From a virus, in IMG/VR virus record IMGVR_UViG_3300032278_000096, positions 1 through 27,009 of that record: 27,009 nucleotides of DNA; one strand, written 5' to 3'. Position numbers and translations under genes: made by a program. Shown in pieces: positions 5,702 through 15,230 of this stretch. Numbering within the stretch: position 1 is the stretch's first letter; each line of letters opens with the position of its first letter. Below the pieces are notes generated by a model that was given only the letters and a program-made list of their open reading frames with translations, ran no database searches and had not been told where the DNA came from.

Positions 5702-8524
5702 CTATGATATGTCAGCATTAGCTTCAACAGCAGGTGTCCCTGCATTAAGTAAGACTGCCATTTCTTGAGCAGTTGCACCACTAAATCCATCAAGACTAAA
5801 TGCTGTGCCAAGTGGATTAACTTCATGTCCTGATAAGGAACTTCCACTTCCTGTTTTTGAACAACAACCTAATTGAGCAACCACAGGTGAACTATCCAAT
5901 AACGTAATAGTTGGACTTGCTCTCATTTCTACTGGAAAGTTCCATGATAAATTACAAACTGTATCACTGAACCAATTACCACTTACTTCTGCACCTGTGC
6001 ATTGATGGTAATATCTTTTACATAATTGCAGTACATCTCCTTTTGGTAAATGTTCATAATCAGTTTTAGAACTTCCAATTTCAAATTGTATTCCTGTTAT
6101 ATAAAAATTATTCGCATCACTATCCATGCAATTTACTTGTCCTACAGCCGTGTTTGCATTAGTAACTGCAGCCCAAGATGTTGCAAGTGTACCTGAAGAA
6201 TAGGTTGTTCCTGCCATTAACCAAAAGCGTATTCCAAGTCCTGTTGCATTATTATTAGTTAAAGCAGCACTACCACTCGTATCACCTGCAAATGAAATTT
6301 CTTTTTGTTCCCATGTATCTGCAGAATCAACTGTATAAGATTTAGCAATATGGCGTGTTGAAGTATGTCCTCGTAATTCAACAATGTGTACACCTGTCTT
6401 TGGTGATTTAACCCAAAATGATATAGTTGTAGTATATGCACCACCTTCACCATAACGTAATTCTTGAGTTTCAAAACCTTCAAAACGTCTTTCAAGGAAA
6501 ATATAATCACCTGCAGATGGAGAAGCATCAGCAGTTGTTACATCACATTTTAATGCGTAGGAAAATTCATTTATGCCCGCAGCTGCGTCTTGTGATTGTG
6601 TAATTGTTCCAAAACTTGAACCTTGTGTATAAATTCTATCTACCGTATAAGTATCTGACGCAGTAATAGTTGTTTTAGAAGTATTTCGTTGGGCAACTTG
6701 CATATCACCGTTCCAAAATAAATTTCTTCTTGTTCTTCCTGCAGCTACTTCTGCCCATATTGGATTGGCACTCGTACCTTGGGTTTTAAGGAAATAACCT
6801 GAAGTTCCTGCAGCGAGTTCAGAAGGTACTCCACTTGCAGCATAATATTGTACTCCACCTTGAGTTCCATGAGCAGTCTTTGCGAGTGTTACTGCATTGT
6901 CAGCAATAGTTACAGCACCTGCATTTGTCATTGTGGTATCACCACTTAACGCAGCATTAGTAAATCCTGTACCATCACCTATTAAAATTTCTGTTGTTGC
7001 TAAAGCTATGTCAGAAGGCACACCACTTGAGTTTGCATTTCTAACTTTAACTGTATTCGCAGCCATATCTGCAACTGATACTGTAACTTTATCTGTTGCT
7101 CCGACAACTGTATCAATTCCATCTCCACCTTCTATATCTAATGTGTTGCCATTGGCTATTGTTTGGTTTGAACCGCTATCACCTGTTAGAGTAAAGTCGT
7201 TCATTGTACTTGAAGTAATAGAAATCCAACCTGAACCATTATAATATTTAACAACATTTGATGTAGAATTATAAACTAAATCACCTTCATCATTATCACT
7301 TGCAGGGTCAGAACTTGCTACTCTATATCTAGCAGCAAAACTATTTACTCCCGCAATATTGTCAGCACATGTGCTCATTGCTGTAACGTTCGCTGAAGTT
7401 CCTAAAGTATTCATATCTGTAACAACGTCAGCAGTACCGAGAGTATTCATATCAGTAACAACGTCAGCAGTTCCTAAAGTATTCATGTCGGTAACTACAT
7501 CAGCAGTAGCTAAAACGTTCATATCTGTGACTACATCAGCAGTACCCAATGTATTCATATCTGTGACTACATCAGCCGTGCCGAGAGTGTTCATATCAGC
7601 GACTACATCTGTAGTAGCGAGGATTGCCATATCAGCAACACAAGCGGACGTACCTAAGAGTCCCATATCTGTTACGGTATCTGCATTTCCTAAAAGTCCC
7701 ATAGCGGTGACATTTCCTGAAGTTGCAAGTGTATTCATATCACTGACTACATCTGCTGTACCGAGTGTGTTCATATCTGCTACGACATCAGCAGTTCCTA
7801 GTGTATTCATATCCGCCACAACATCTGCTGTACCTAATGTATTCATATCCGTCACAACATCAGAAGTAGCTAAAACGTTCATATCGGTAACAACATCTGA
7901 GGTAGCTAAAGTATTAAGGTCAGCAACAATATCTGAAGTGGCTAGAGTATTCATGTCACTCACAATATCGGCTGTTCCCACAATATTCATATCGGCAATA
8001 GCGTCCGTAGTTCCTAGTAAAGCTATTTCATCTGCGACATCAGCTAATAGATTAATATTAGCAATCGTAGCGGTACTTAAATATGTGCTTGTTAAATAAT
8101 TTTTTGTAACTGCGTCTTGTGCAGCAGTAGGGTCAGCTACACTTTTAATTCGTTTACTGTTAGCGTCCCAGTTAAAATCTGCTTTATCTAATGTAATTTT
8201 ATCGGCAGCGTCATCTACAGCTTCCTGTCCCATAAAGAACGCTTGGTTTGAATCCGTATCCAAATCATTTTCAGTTAAAACTGAACCTGATTCATAATCC
8301 ACTAACCGAGCGGCTTGACTTGTAGTTCTTCTTATTTCTATTTTGGTATCAGCAGCAGGAGCAGAAGTAAAAGTAAGGGTTGTCCCTGCGGCATTATAAG
8401 TAAAGGCAGTAGTCGCAACTCCGTCAATAGTCACAGTTATATCGGTTGTAGCACGATACGAAAATGGAATTGCGTAAGCATCTGTAGAACCGTTGCCTGT
8501 GTATCGAACAAAGCTATTTGCCAT
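5702..8524 (-). CDS. Tail fibre protein (T7 gp17-like N-terminus)
   Basis: This 940-residue protein forms the fibres that bind the host surface. Residues 1-150 match the virion-attachment domain of T7 gp17 (starts MANSFVRYTGNGSTDAYAIP, with TENDLDTDSNQAFFM further on). Residues 172-387 are eighteen 12-residue repeats. A linker domain (about 395-440, with LVYNSTSNVVKYYNGSGW) follows. The C-terminal region from about residue 600 (NGDMQVAQR ... CKRYYHQ) looks like a beta-sandwich receptor-binding domain common in marine phage fibres. T7 gp17 has 553 residues, so this fibre is much longer. AAGGAG lies before the ATG, and a candidate promoter lies about 40 bp upstream. The chaperone-like gene follows. 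Confidence 0.93.
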   Translation of the reverse strand: MANSFVRYTGNGSTDAYAIPFSYRATTDITVTIDGVATTAFTYNAAGTTLTFTSAPAADTKIEIRRTTSQAARLVDYESGSVLTENDLDTDSNQAFFMGQEAVDDAADKITLDKADFNWDANSKRIKSVADPTAAQDAVTKNYLTSTYLSTATIANINLLADVADEIALLGTTDAIADMNIVGTADIVSDMNTLATSDIVADLNTLATSDVVTDMNVLATSDVVTDMNTLGTADVVADMNTLGTADVVADMNTLGTADVVSDMNTLATSGNVTAMGLLGNADTVTDMGLLGTSACVADMAILATTDVVADMNTLGTADVVTDMNTLGTADVVTDMNVLATADVVTDMNTLGTADVVTDMNTLGTADVVTDMNTLGTSANVTAMSTCADNIAGVNSFAARYRVASSDPASDNDEGDLVYNSTSNVVKYYNGSGWISITSSTMNDFTLTGDSGSNQTIANGNTLDIEGGDGIDTVVGATDKVTVSVADMAANTVKVRNANSSGVPSDIALATTEILIGDGTGFTNAALSGDTTMTNAGAVTIADNAVTLAKTAHGTQGGVQYYAASGVPSELAAGTSGYFLKTQGTSANPIWAEVAAGRTRRNLFWNGDMQVAQRNTSKTTITASDTYTVDRIYTQGSSFGTITQSQDAAAGINEFSYALKCDVTTADASPSAGDYIFLERRFEGFETQELRYGEGGAYTTTISFWVKSPKTGVHIVELRGHTSTRHIAKSYTVDSADTWEQKEISFAGDTSGSAALTNNNATGLGIRFWLMAGTTYSSGTLATSWAAVTNANTAVGQVNCMDSDANNFYITGIQFEIGSSKTDYEHLPKGDVLQLCKRYYHQCTGAEVSGNWFSDTVCNLSWNFPVEMRASPTITLLDSSPVVAQLGCCSKTGSGSSLSGHEVNPLGTAFSLDGFSGATAQEMAVLLNAGTPAVEANADIS
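7364..8011 (-). repeat. Eighteen 12-codon repeats in the tail fibre gene
   Basis: The repeat unit is T-A-D-V-V-T-D-M-N-T-L-G with small variations (Ser for Ala; Ala or Ser for Thr at position 6; Ala for the final Gly). There are eighteen units in a row without any indel, residues 172-387. Four are degenerate (TSGNVTAMGLLG, NADTVTDMGLLG, TSACVADMAILA and the last, TSANVTAMSTCA). The coding DNA of identical peptide units differs at synonymous positions: the Leu codon appears as CTC, TTA, TTG and CTA. The conserved peptide suggests a regular shaft built of short repeats; the structure itself is inference. Confidence 0.95.
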
Positions 8525-8563
8525 GTTAGTTTCTCCTTGTTGTGGTTATAAAATGTATTTAAT

Positions 8564-8580
8564 CTAAAAGGGGTACTTAA
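8564..8580 (-). promoter_or_regulatory. Candidate phage RNA polymerase promoter (phi17-like position)
   Basis: Read on the minus strand this is TTAAGTACCCCTTTTAG, 15/17 identical to the motif at 376-392. It overlaps the stop codon of the gp16-like gene and lies about 40 bp before the tail fibre ATG, in one of the few intergenic gaps of the window. T7 has its phi17 promoter in the same place. A weaker version of the motif (12/17) occurs at 24870-24886, inside the gene after the exonuclease, roughly where T7 has phi6.5. The promoter function is inferred. Confidence 0.5.
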
Positions 8581-11500
8581 TAAACTTGTCTACGGAAATG
8601 TTCATCAATTGACGTGCCTTTGTTCGTCCATTTCAGTTTAAATCCTTTTTTTCCGACTTTGCCTTCTTTTATGTGTTGGCGTTGTTCGGCTTCTAAGTTG
8701 AATAAGATGTTTTCCCGTTTAATCTCAGTTTCTTTCAGTATAGGAAATTCGCTTTCCATTTTCTTATAAGCAACTGTTTCAACATCATGTATTAATTTAA
8801 TAATTTCAGCTTGTTGGTAATCTTTGAAACTGTCAACAAGATTATCGGTATAACTGTGTAAAGGGCTTTCAGGGTCAGAGATATAAATTTCAATTAATTC
8901 TTTTAAATAGTAGGGCTTTCCTTTGTATTGTGTTGTCACATATTGTTTCAATTCAAGAAAACGGTCGTATGCTGTTTGTCCTTTTTTATTTCGCAGCGTC
9001 CTTAAATCAATCTGTGACTCTTTGTGCAGTTTATTCGGACGAGTGTACGCCCACTGCCGTGTTTGTTCATGCCTATTTTCTTCTTCAAAGAATTTCCAAG
9101 TCTCATCATTTTTCCAATTTGACATAGCGAAAGGTGACGACCAAATTCCTGTATCTCCGCCTATACCGAATAACCACCCTCGTTTTCGGTCTATTTTTAT
9201 ACCTAAAGCATTTCGTTTAGGCATAATTCTGTCTACATCAGTAAAAGGATTTAACACTCTTAGGCGGTCAGTCATATTCCATACTTCCCGTTCCCAACTA
9301 TCTTTTATTCGATTTTTATAACGTATGCCACTTGATAACGGAGTGATTTTATATATTCCTCTTGCCATTACAGAACCCGCAAAACGGTCAAAATCTCTAT
9401 TATATAAATATGAGTCTCCTGCAATCATTTCTGCACTTTCAATCATGCCTTTTGCATAAAATTTGGAACTAAAATTTCTTGTGAGTCCCATTAATATAGA
9501 AAACGAAATATCGGTTATACGGTCAGCGACAGGTTTAGGTAATTCTTCAGTATGTTTGAAGAAATCATCAAACGCTTCTACTAAATCAGCAGCTACAAAG
9601 AACGGAGTATTGAACGGGTCGCCACGTTCCATTTTTCTAAAGCTTCCACCTGTGACTCTTTCTTTTTCTCCTTCACCTTCGGTTGTCCACTGACTTTCAT
9701 CAGTTTGCATTGCATACGATTGCCAACCTGTGAATTTTGACCTTTCTTCATTTACTCTAAAATCTTTTGACCCACCGCCTGTGACTTTTCCAGTTACAGC
9801 CGCCCATATTGCTGTACCCCACAACGCCCACGCAGCAGATAAACGTGCTTTTGCTTCCATTGCAGCTTCTTGATTAAGGTACTTACCTGTTGCGTCATCT
9901 TTCATAAGCATGTGCCGCATTTGAAATTGATACTTCCCGAATATGGGGACATGTTGTAAATTCCACCTCATTAAGTTAGACGGTGTATTAATAAAATGGA
10001 GACCTAAAGCACGAAGGGCAGGTATTTTATTTGCCAAACCAAGAATCGCTCCCGTAACTCGTCCCTCAGTTTTACCTGTTTTAGGGTTAATGGCAAATGC
10101 TCCTTGTGTATACGTTACTTCACGGGCATAGTTCATAGCGTCATTAACAATGTTTCTATCAGCTTCCGTAAATCCTTCTCTATTCCATTTATGTTTTATA
10201 GGTTTAGGATACATTTCACCTGCAGTTTTTCCTGCTTTGCCTTTTATTTCATGTTTACCGACACGCCCAACAACGGATTCTTTTTCCATATACTTGTTAA
10301 AGTATTGGTCAAATAATTCTTTATATTGTCCTGTTTTTTTACTATACCGTCTTGGTATTGTATCCGACAATAAGTGAGGGTGTGTCCTCGCTATAGCGGA
10401 GTTAATTTGAGCTCCCGCTCTTGCTCTAAAAGCTACGGTCTTTAAAAATTCGTCTCCTGCAGATAAAACACGGATAGGTATAGTTTGTACAAACCCTGCG
10501 GCTGCTCCTATCTTTTCTCCGACTTTACCACCAAAATGTTTACCCATTAATTTTATCCATGCTTGTAATTGTCCCTGTCGTATAGAAGTATCCATTTTGT
10601 TATGTAAAGAATCTAAAAGAGGACGTCCTGCAACTAATGCTCTGCCTGCGGCACGCAAGCCTTCCATTGTATAAACATATTGATAAATTAATGTATCGAA
10701 CGCTTCACGGAGAACAACTCTTGCACGAGCGGAATCTTTTGGTGCTAAATGTGCAGCCCGAATCATCATCACCATAGGTTTCCAGTGCATTTGAAAAATA
10801 CTTGACACTAAATTCAACATGTGGGTATCGGGAGAAGACAGTAAGTTATTGTTAATATATTCTGAAGCTAAATTCCATTTATTTATCTGTCTTGTATCTT
10901 GTAAAGCCGCAATTACCTTATCATCAGTATCTAATTGTCCTACCATGTTCCAAAAATCTTTTATTTCATCTTCTGTGCCTTCCATAAGTATTTTTTTATA
11001 TTTTGGGTCTTCGGGTCTACCCTGCAATTTTGACGCTTTCAATCCTAGTTTTGCTTTTTCAGGGTCAGGTGAAGTTTTACCTAACACTAATGTTTGTGCA
11101 GTGACTCGTTTATGTTCGGACGTTATGTCAGCAAGGAGATTTAGTTCCCCTCTACGTTCTTCTAGTGTTGCGAGCACTTTTGCCATTTTGTTTTTTGAGA
11201 TAGTTTCCCAATTTGTCATGTGTGCTAATTTATAAATATGGTCAGCGTTCTTAACTAACATGTCATTTAAAGCGAGCACTGTTGCAGCGTATTCTCCACC
11301 ACGCCCATTTTTAATATAGTTCATGGCGTCCCGATAAACTTTTTCAGGGTCTTGTCCCAGTTTAGACGCCATTTGCCGAATTTTTTCTTCAGTTAAAATA
11401 TTCCATTTTGATTTAAGTTTTGGGCGGATTTGGTCGCTTAATAGTTTTATAACCTGAATTGCTTCTTTATGTTTTTGCCCTTTTCTTGATAAACGCCAAA

Positions 11501-12752
11501 GATTTAACAATTCTTTAGGCGGTTTAGATTCTTCTGTAATTTTAGTAGGGCTAATTTTTTCTTTCTTCTTCTTCTTCTCTGCGGCTGTCATCTTTTTCTT
11601 TTTTACAGGGCGTTCAGCGTTCTTTATGGTTGTTTCTAAATCAACTTTTTCTGCACCACGTCTAGTATCTACTATATCTTTGTCTATACGATTCAGTCTT
11701 TCTTCTACTGTTGCAGATGTTTCATAAAGTTGGTTTTCAACATTTTCACCAATCTTGAGTTTTTGTTTTTTGGTTTTAAATTCATATAAATCAGTTTTTA
11801 CATGATGGTCACGGGTTACATCTTCAAACAGTTTTTCTCCTCGAATCGTTTTTCCCCACTTCTTATCCATTGTAGCTACGCCATAGTTATGTAAATCTTC
11901 CATATTCTTGCCGTAACGATTTAATTCTCGTCTTCCTTTGTATTTAAAACCCCCATAAGTAAACGCACCACCAAACACTGTGCCAAAACCGAACCCTGCA
12001 CCTGTTGAATACCCAAGACGTTTTAAATCAAATTCGGATTGAGCACCTGTTTCTAAACCAACTTGTTGTGACATCAAATCATGTATCCCTGCAATGCCCG
12101 CATTAATTCCCCCTTCGATTAAAGCACCTTGCTGTACCGTTTTTCGCAAGGCTTGCTGTTGGGCGTCTTTCTTCACATCTTTTAACAGTTCCTTTCTCAT
12201 GGTTGCTGCCGTTTTATCTTTTAACGCCTTTCTCATTGCAGTCCGATATGCGACTTTTGCACCCGCACCGCCAATTCCAAATCCAATAAGATTCACAGGG
12301 TCAAGAACCATAGCACCACCAAAATCTTTCAACCACTCTCCAAAATTGCGATTAGGGTCGTCCCAAAAAGATGGTAATTTGAGATAAACTTCATTGATGT
12401 ATGCTAAATCACCTTTATATGTTTCGTCTCGCTCCCCTGACTTAATATCGTACAACTCTTTTCCCATAGAAACAGTATTTAGATTTTTCCAAGTACGGTC
12501 ATTATAAAAATAATCCAACAAATCAACGTGCGGCATTGTAAGAAATTTACTATCTTCTTCACGTTCTGCATAGAAACGTTTTAAACGTTTATAGAAGTCT
12601 TCCGTTTGCACTTCCGCTAACGCCCATTTTTTAACCTCTATATTTTCTCTTGGTTGTGCTGTTACTGGTTCAGAATCCACCGTAGATGGAGACGTTGCTG
12701 TTCCAGAAGAATATTTTTCTTTGAATCTTTTTAAAAACTCAGGACTAGGCAT
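8577..12752 (-). CDS. Internal virion protein D (T7 gp16-like ejection protein)
   Basis: This 1391-residue protein corresponds to T7 gp16 (1318), part of the inner core that is ejected into the cell and forms the DNA channel across the inner membrane. It is placed as in T7, last of four internal proteins and before the tail fibre. Visible features are Gly-rich hydrophobic stretches (about residues 144-168 with DPVNLIGFGIGGAG, and 248-268), a lysine-rich block at 382-399, and long helical segments. T7 gp16 starts with a lytic transglycosylase domain; I see no such domain here, as the N-terminus is charged and helical. An AAGGAG site lies 14 nt before the start. Confidence 0.85.
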   Translation of the reverse strand: MPSPEFLKRFKEKYSSGTATSPSTVDSEPVTAQPRENIEVKKWALAEVQTEDFYKRLKRFYAEREEDSKFLTMPHVDLLDYFYNDRTWKNLNTVSMGKELYDIKSGERDETYKGDLAYINEVYLKLPSFWDDPNRNFGEWLKDFGGAMVLDPVNLIGFGIGGAGAKVAYRTAMRKALKDKTAATMRKELLKDVKKDAQQQALRKTVQQGALIEGGINAGIAGIHDLMSQQVGLETGAQSEFDLKRLGYSTGAGFGFGTVFGGAFTYGGFKYKGRRELNRYGKNMEDLHNYGVATMDKKWGKTIRGEKLFEDVTRDHHVKTDLYEFKTKKQKLKIGENVENQLYETSATVEERLNRIDKDIVDTRRGAEKVDLETTIKNAERPVKKKKMTAAEKKKKKEKISPTKITEESKPPKELLNLWRLSRKGQKHKEAIQVIKLLSDQIRPKLKSKWNILTEEKIRQMASKLGQDPEKVYRDAMNYIKNGRGGEYAATVLALNDMLVKNADHIYKLAHMTNWETISKNKMAKVLATLEERRGELNLLADITSEHKRVTAQTLVLGKTSPDPEKAKLGLKASKLQGRPEDPKYKKILMEGTEDEIKDFWNMVGQLDTDDKVIAALQDTRQINKWNLASEYINNNLLSSPDTHMLNLVSSIFQMHWKPMVMMIRAAHLAPKDSARARVVLREAFDTLIYQYVYTMEGLRAAGRALVAGRPLLDSLHNKMDTSIRQGQLQAWIKLMGKHFGGKVGEKIGAAAGFVQTIPIRVLSAGDEFLKTVAFRARAGAQINSAIARTHPHLLSDTIPRRYSKKTGQYKELFDQYFNKYMEKESVVGRVGKHEIKGKAGKTAGEMYPKPIKHKWNREGFTEADRNIVNDAMNYAREVTYTQGAFAINPKTGKTEGRVTGAILGLANKIPALRALGLHFINTPSNLMRWNLQHVPIFGKYQFQMRHMLMKDDATGKYLNQEAAMEAKARLSAAWALWGTAIWAAVTGKVTGGGSKDFRVNEERSKFTGWQSYAMQTDESQWTTEGEGEKERVTGGSFRKMERGDPFNTPFFVAADLVEAFDDFFKHTEELPKPVADRITDISFSILMGLTRNFSSKFYAKGMIESAEMIAGDSYLYNRDFDRFAGSVMARGIYKITPLSSGIRYKNRIKDSWEREVWNMTDRLRVLNPFTDVDRIMPKRNALGIKIDRKRGWLFGIGGDTGIWSSPFAMSNWKNDETWKFFEEENRHEQTRQWAYTRPNKLHKESQIDLRTLRNKKGQTAYDRFLELKQYVTTQYKGKPYYLKELIEIYISDPESPLHSYTDNLVDSFKDYQQAEIIKLIHDVETVAYKKMESEFPILKETEIKRENILFNLEAEQRQHIKEGKVGKKGFKLKWTNKGTSIDEHFRRQVY

Positions 12753-12755
12753 TAC

Positions 12756-15230
12756 TTAACGTCCACTCCTTCCCCCACGCTTGGCGGGAAGATTCTTTTT
12801 CAATAATTTAAGAAATTGTAATATATTCGCAGGTGTGGCAACTCCCGTATCATCTGCGAAGCCAAACATTGCTGCTGCGTTCGCAAGCATATCTATTACG
12901 GGTTGATTCTCAGGAGTCGGTGCTGCAACGATAGCGTCTAAAGCTGTTATTGTTCCTCTTGCAGCGTCCCCTAATCCGCTAATCACATCATCTGCCGCAT
13001 TATCTAATGCTTGATTAATTTTCGCTTGATTAGTCATTGTTTGTCGCCCAACTTTTTTTGTTGTTAATGCAGGAACAGGAACTTTCGATACTGTACTTAA
13101 TACATTTCTAACAGCAGGGGTTAGACCAAGACTATGATAATCAAGTACGTCAGGAGCAGGTATATCCTGTTGGGTGTTATCCCCTGTGTCCATTATAGTT
13201 TTGGCTTCCACAACGTCCCCTGTAAATTCGGCTTGATTCTCAATGCGTTCTAATTCTTCTAGTCTATTTAGTTCTTGAATAATATTACCCAATCTTATTC
13301 TGTCTTCAGGTGAAAGTCCATCTAAGGTACCTTGACCTGTGCCTTTGTAATATGCTCCCTTAAAGGGAATAAGATTTTCTTTGTTATTTTCTATTTCTTC
13401 AGCTGATACGACTTCTTGACCTAAGCCTGCTTCTCTCATCAGTTCCTCACGCCTTGTCAACATCTTGTTATAAACATCTGCTTTTTGGGTGTCAGGCACA
13501 TTGTACAAATCACCACTGAGAGCAAGACGGTCAATATCAACAACAGTTGGTTGCTGTCCACCTTCGAGAATAAAATGTTTTCGTGGGATATAATCTCTTG
13601 CCCACTGACCCCACTGAGAATTAATGTCTCCACCTTTGCCTACTATTCCAAACCACTCTTGTGCTAATTCCTTATAATACATTAGTTTTGACTTCCTGTT
13701 ATCTTTCCGCCCTTCGACTTTCACCCATGTTTCGTACTCCAACATACGGTAAGTCATAAACCTATTGAAACTCGTTTCAGCCGCACTTTGTATATAAGTT
13801 GCATAGTCACCCCTGTCTAAAGGACTAAGCTGAGAGTCTTTTCTTATCTGATTCCAAACTAGACCTACCTGTCCTTTTATATCTTCATAAGAAAGAGCTT
13901 TTGCTGAGTTAAAACTTGAATCGTCATTAAAAGGTGAACCACCATGTTTGTCGAACTCTTGTATCATGTTCCATGCTCGTGTATAATCCGTTATATTATA
14001 GTTGTTGTCTAAAAAGTATTGTAGTAATCCGTCAGGGTCAGCACTGAATCTACCGTCCGTTATGTGTTGCCAAATCTCGTCATCATCTAAAGCGACAGTA
14101 TTTTCTTGTGCACTTAGTTTTCGGAAATCAGAAATTAAATAACCATAGCCCTTTTCCCTATATTCAACATATAATGCGTCTAGTTTTTCCTCACGTTCTT
14201 TGCCCGCTTCGGTCGTTGCGTATATTTCTATAAGGGCATTTGTACCTGTTTTTACGGCTTGTTTCATTTCATAGTCTTCGTTAGTGCGTGCTCTAGTTAT
14301 TAATTGTTGTTTTTTTGTTTTTAATTGCTCAAAAAGCGTTGTAACGACTCCATCTGCGTCTCCGCCATATTGTTGTAATAAACTTTTGCGGAAAGTTCCG
14401 TCCTCACCTACTCCTCTGTTTCCTATTAACATTTCTATTGCTATGTCAATCTCGGCTTCCGTTTCTGCTCCTGCACCAATTTGTTGTGCCGTCCTAAGTA
14501 AAATATCTTTTTTATCTTGGTTTGAAATAAAAGAATCAGGTTCACCATACTGATTTAGAAACTCAGGATTAGAATTTTCTAATATTGCATTGATTTCTGC
14601 TGCAGTTGTTACTTCTTTACGAGCGATTTGTGACATCAATAATGCGGATATGTTGGACATTTTTTTGTTATGCGCTGTCTTTCCTCTAAATATAGCGTCC
14701 GCTAATTTTTCTTTTTCAAACCACGGGTTAAATTCGGTAGCAAATCCTTTTGATTCCGCAGAAGACATTGTAGAAAAATCAGGTAAGTATCCACTTTGAG
14801 AAACAAATTCTTCAAAGGATTGCGATTCCCAATTACCTTGTTGGTATTCTATCTTTGCTTTTTCTAAACCATTAATAGCGTCCGTAGCCCGAAAACGTCC
14901 GTCCATACCATCTATGGCAGATTTGGCATACATACTTTCTAATTCAGGGTGTTGTCCACTCATAATTTCTTGGTGTATGTTATCAGCAGATTTTCCTGAC
15001 ATACGCAGTTGGTTTAATTTAATTGTTGCAGTTTCGGACACGTCACTGATATAGTTTTTAGTATAGGCTTCCATAAATGGAGTAGCTTCAGTTTTTAGAG
15101 CGTTCGCCAAATCACCTGCAGGAGTTCGTGTAGGAACTGCGGGTTGACCACCATAAGTAACCCCGCTATATTTTCGACTTACTTGAGAACGATAACGTGC
15201 GTCCCCATAATCTTTTTTAATAATCGGCAT
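12756..15230 (-). CDS. Internal virion protein C (T7 gp15-like)
   Basis: This 824-residue protein is mainly helical and has no signal peptide or membrane segment, as in T7 gp15 (747), which forms the periplasmic tube of the ejection channel with gp16. The assignment relies on size, helical composition and conserved gene order between the gp14-like and gp16-like genes. The N-terminus (MPIIKKDYGDARYRSQ) is basic. The C-terminal 130 residues contain hydrophobic Ala/Val-rich stretches and end in a basic tail. The ATG overlaps the stop of the gp14-like gene by 1 nt (TAATG) and its stop lies 3 nt before the gp16-like start. Confidence 0.82.
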   Translation of the reverse strand: MPIIKKDYGDARYRSQVSRKYSGVTYGGQPAVPTRTPAGDLANALKTEATPFMEAYTKNYISDVSETATIKLNQLRMSGKSADNIHQEIMSGQHPELESMYAKSAIDGMDGRFRATDAINGLEKAKIEYQQGNWESQSFEEFVSQSGYLPDFSTMSSAESKGFATEFNPWFEKEKLADAIFRGKTAHNKKMSNISALLMSQIARKEVTTAAEINAILENSNPEFLNQYGEPDSFISNQDKKDILLRTAQQIGAGAETEAEIDIAIEMLIGNRGVGEDGTFRKSLLQQYGGDADGVVTTLFEQLKTKKQQLITRARTNEDYEMKQAVKTGTNALIEIYATTEAGKEREEKLDALYVEYREKGYGYLISDFRKLSAQENTVALDDDEIWQHITDGRFSADPDGLLQYFLDNNYNITDYTRAWNMIQEFDKHGGSPFNDDSSFNSAKALSYEDIKGQVGLVWNQIRKDSQLSPLDRGDYATYIQSAAETSFNRFMTYRMLEYETWVKVEGRKDNRKSKLMYYKELAQEWFGIVGKGGDINSQWGQWARDYIPRKHFILEGGQQPTVVDIDRLALSGDLYNVPDTQKADVYNKMLTRREELMREAGLGQEVVSAEEIENNKENLIPFKGAYYKGTGQGTLDGLSPEDRIRLGNIIQELNRLEELERIENQAEFTGDVVEAKTIMDTGDNTQQDIPAPDVLDYHSLGLTPAVRNVLSTVSKVPVPALTTKKVGRQTMTNQAKINQALDNAADDVISGLGDAARGTITALDAIVAAPTPENQPVIDMLANAAAMFGFADDTGVATPANILQFLKLLKKNLPAKRGGRSGR

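Noticed and set aside
5665-5847. Minus-strand frame overlapping the tail fibre 3' end, and similar frame at 6259-6528
   Set aside because: Both lie in another frame of the tail fibre gene, are rich in Leu, Ile and Lys from frame-shifted AT-rich codons, and lack ribosome sites.
7359-8099. Long plus-strand ORF (246 codons) of VFISVTTSAVP-type repeats
   Set aside because: It is the antisense image of the 36-nt tail fibre repeats. The real frame has a family-typical N- and C-terminal context.
10819-11235. Plus-strand ORFs antisense to the gp16-like gene (also 8923-9321 and 12094-12387)
   Set aside because: Shadows of a well-supported minus-strand gene; Ser/Phe/Cys-rich as usual for antisense frames; no ribosome sites.
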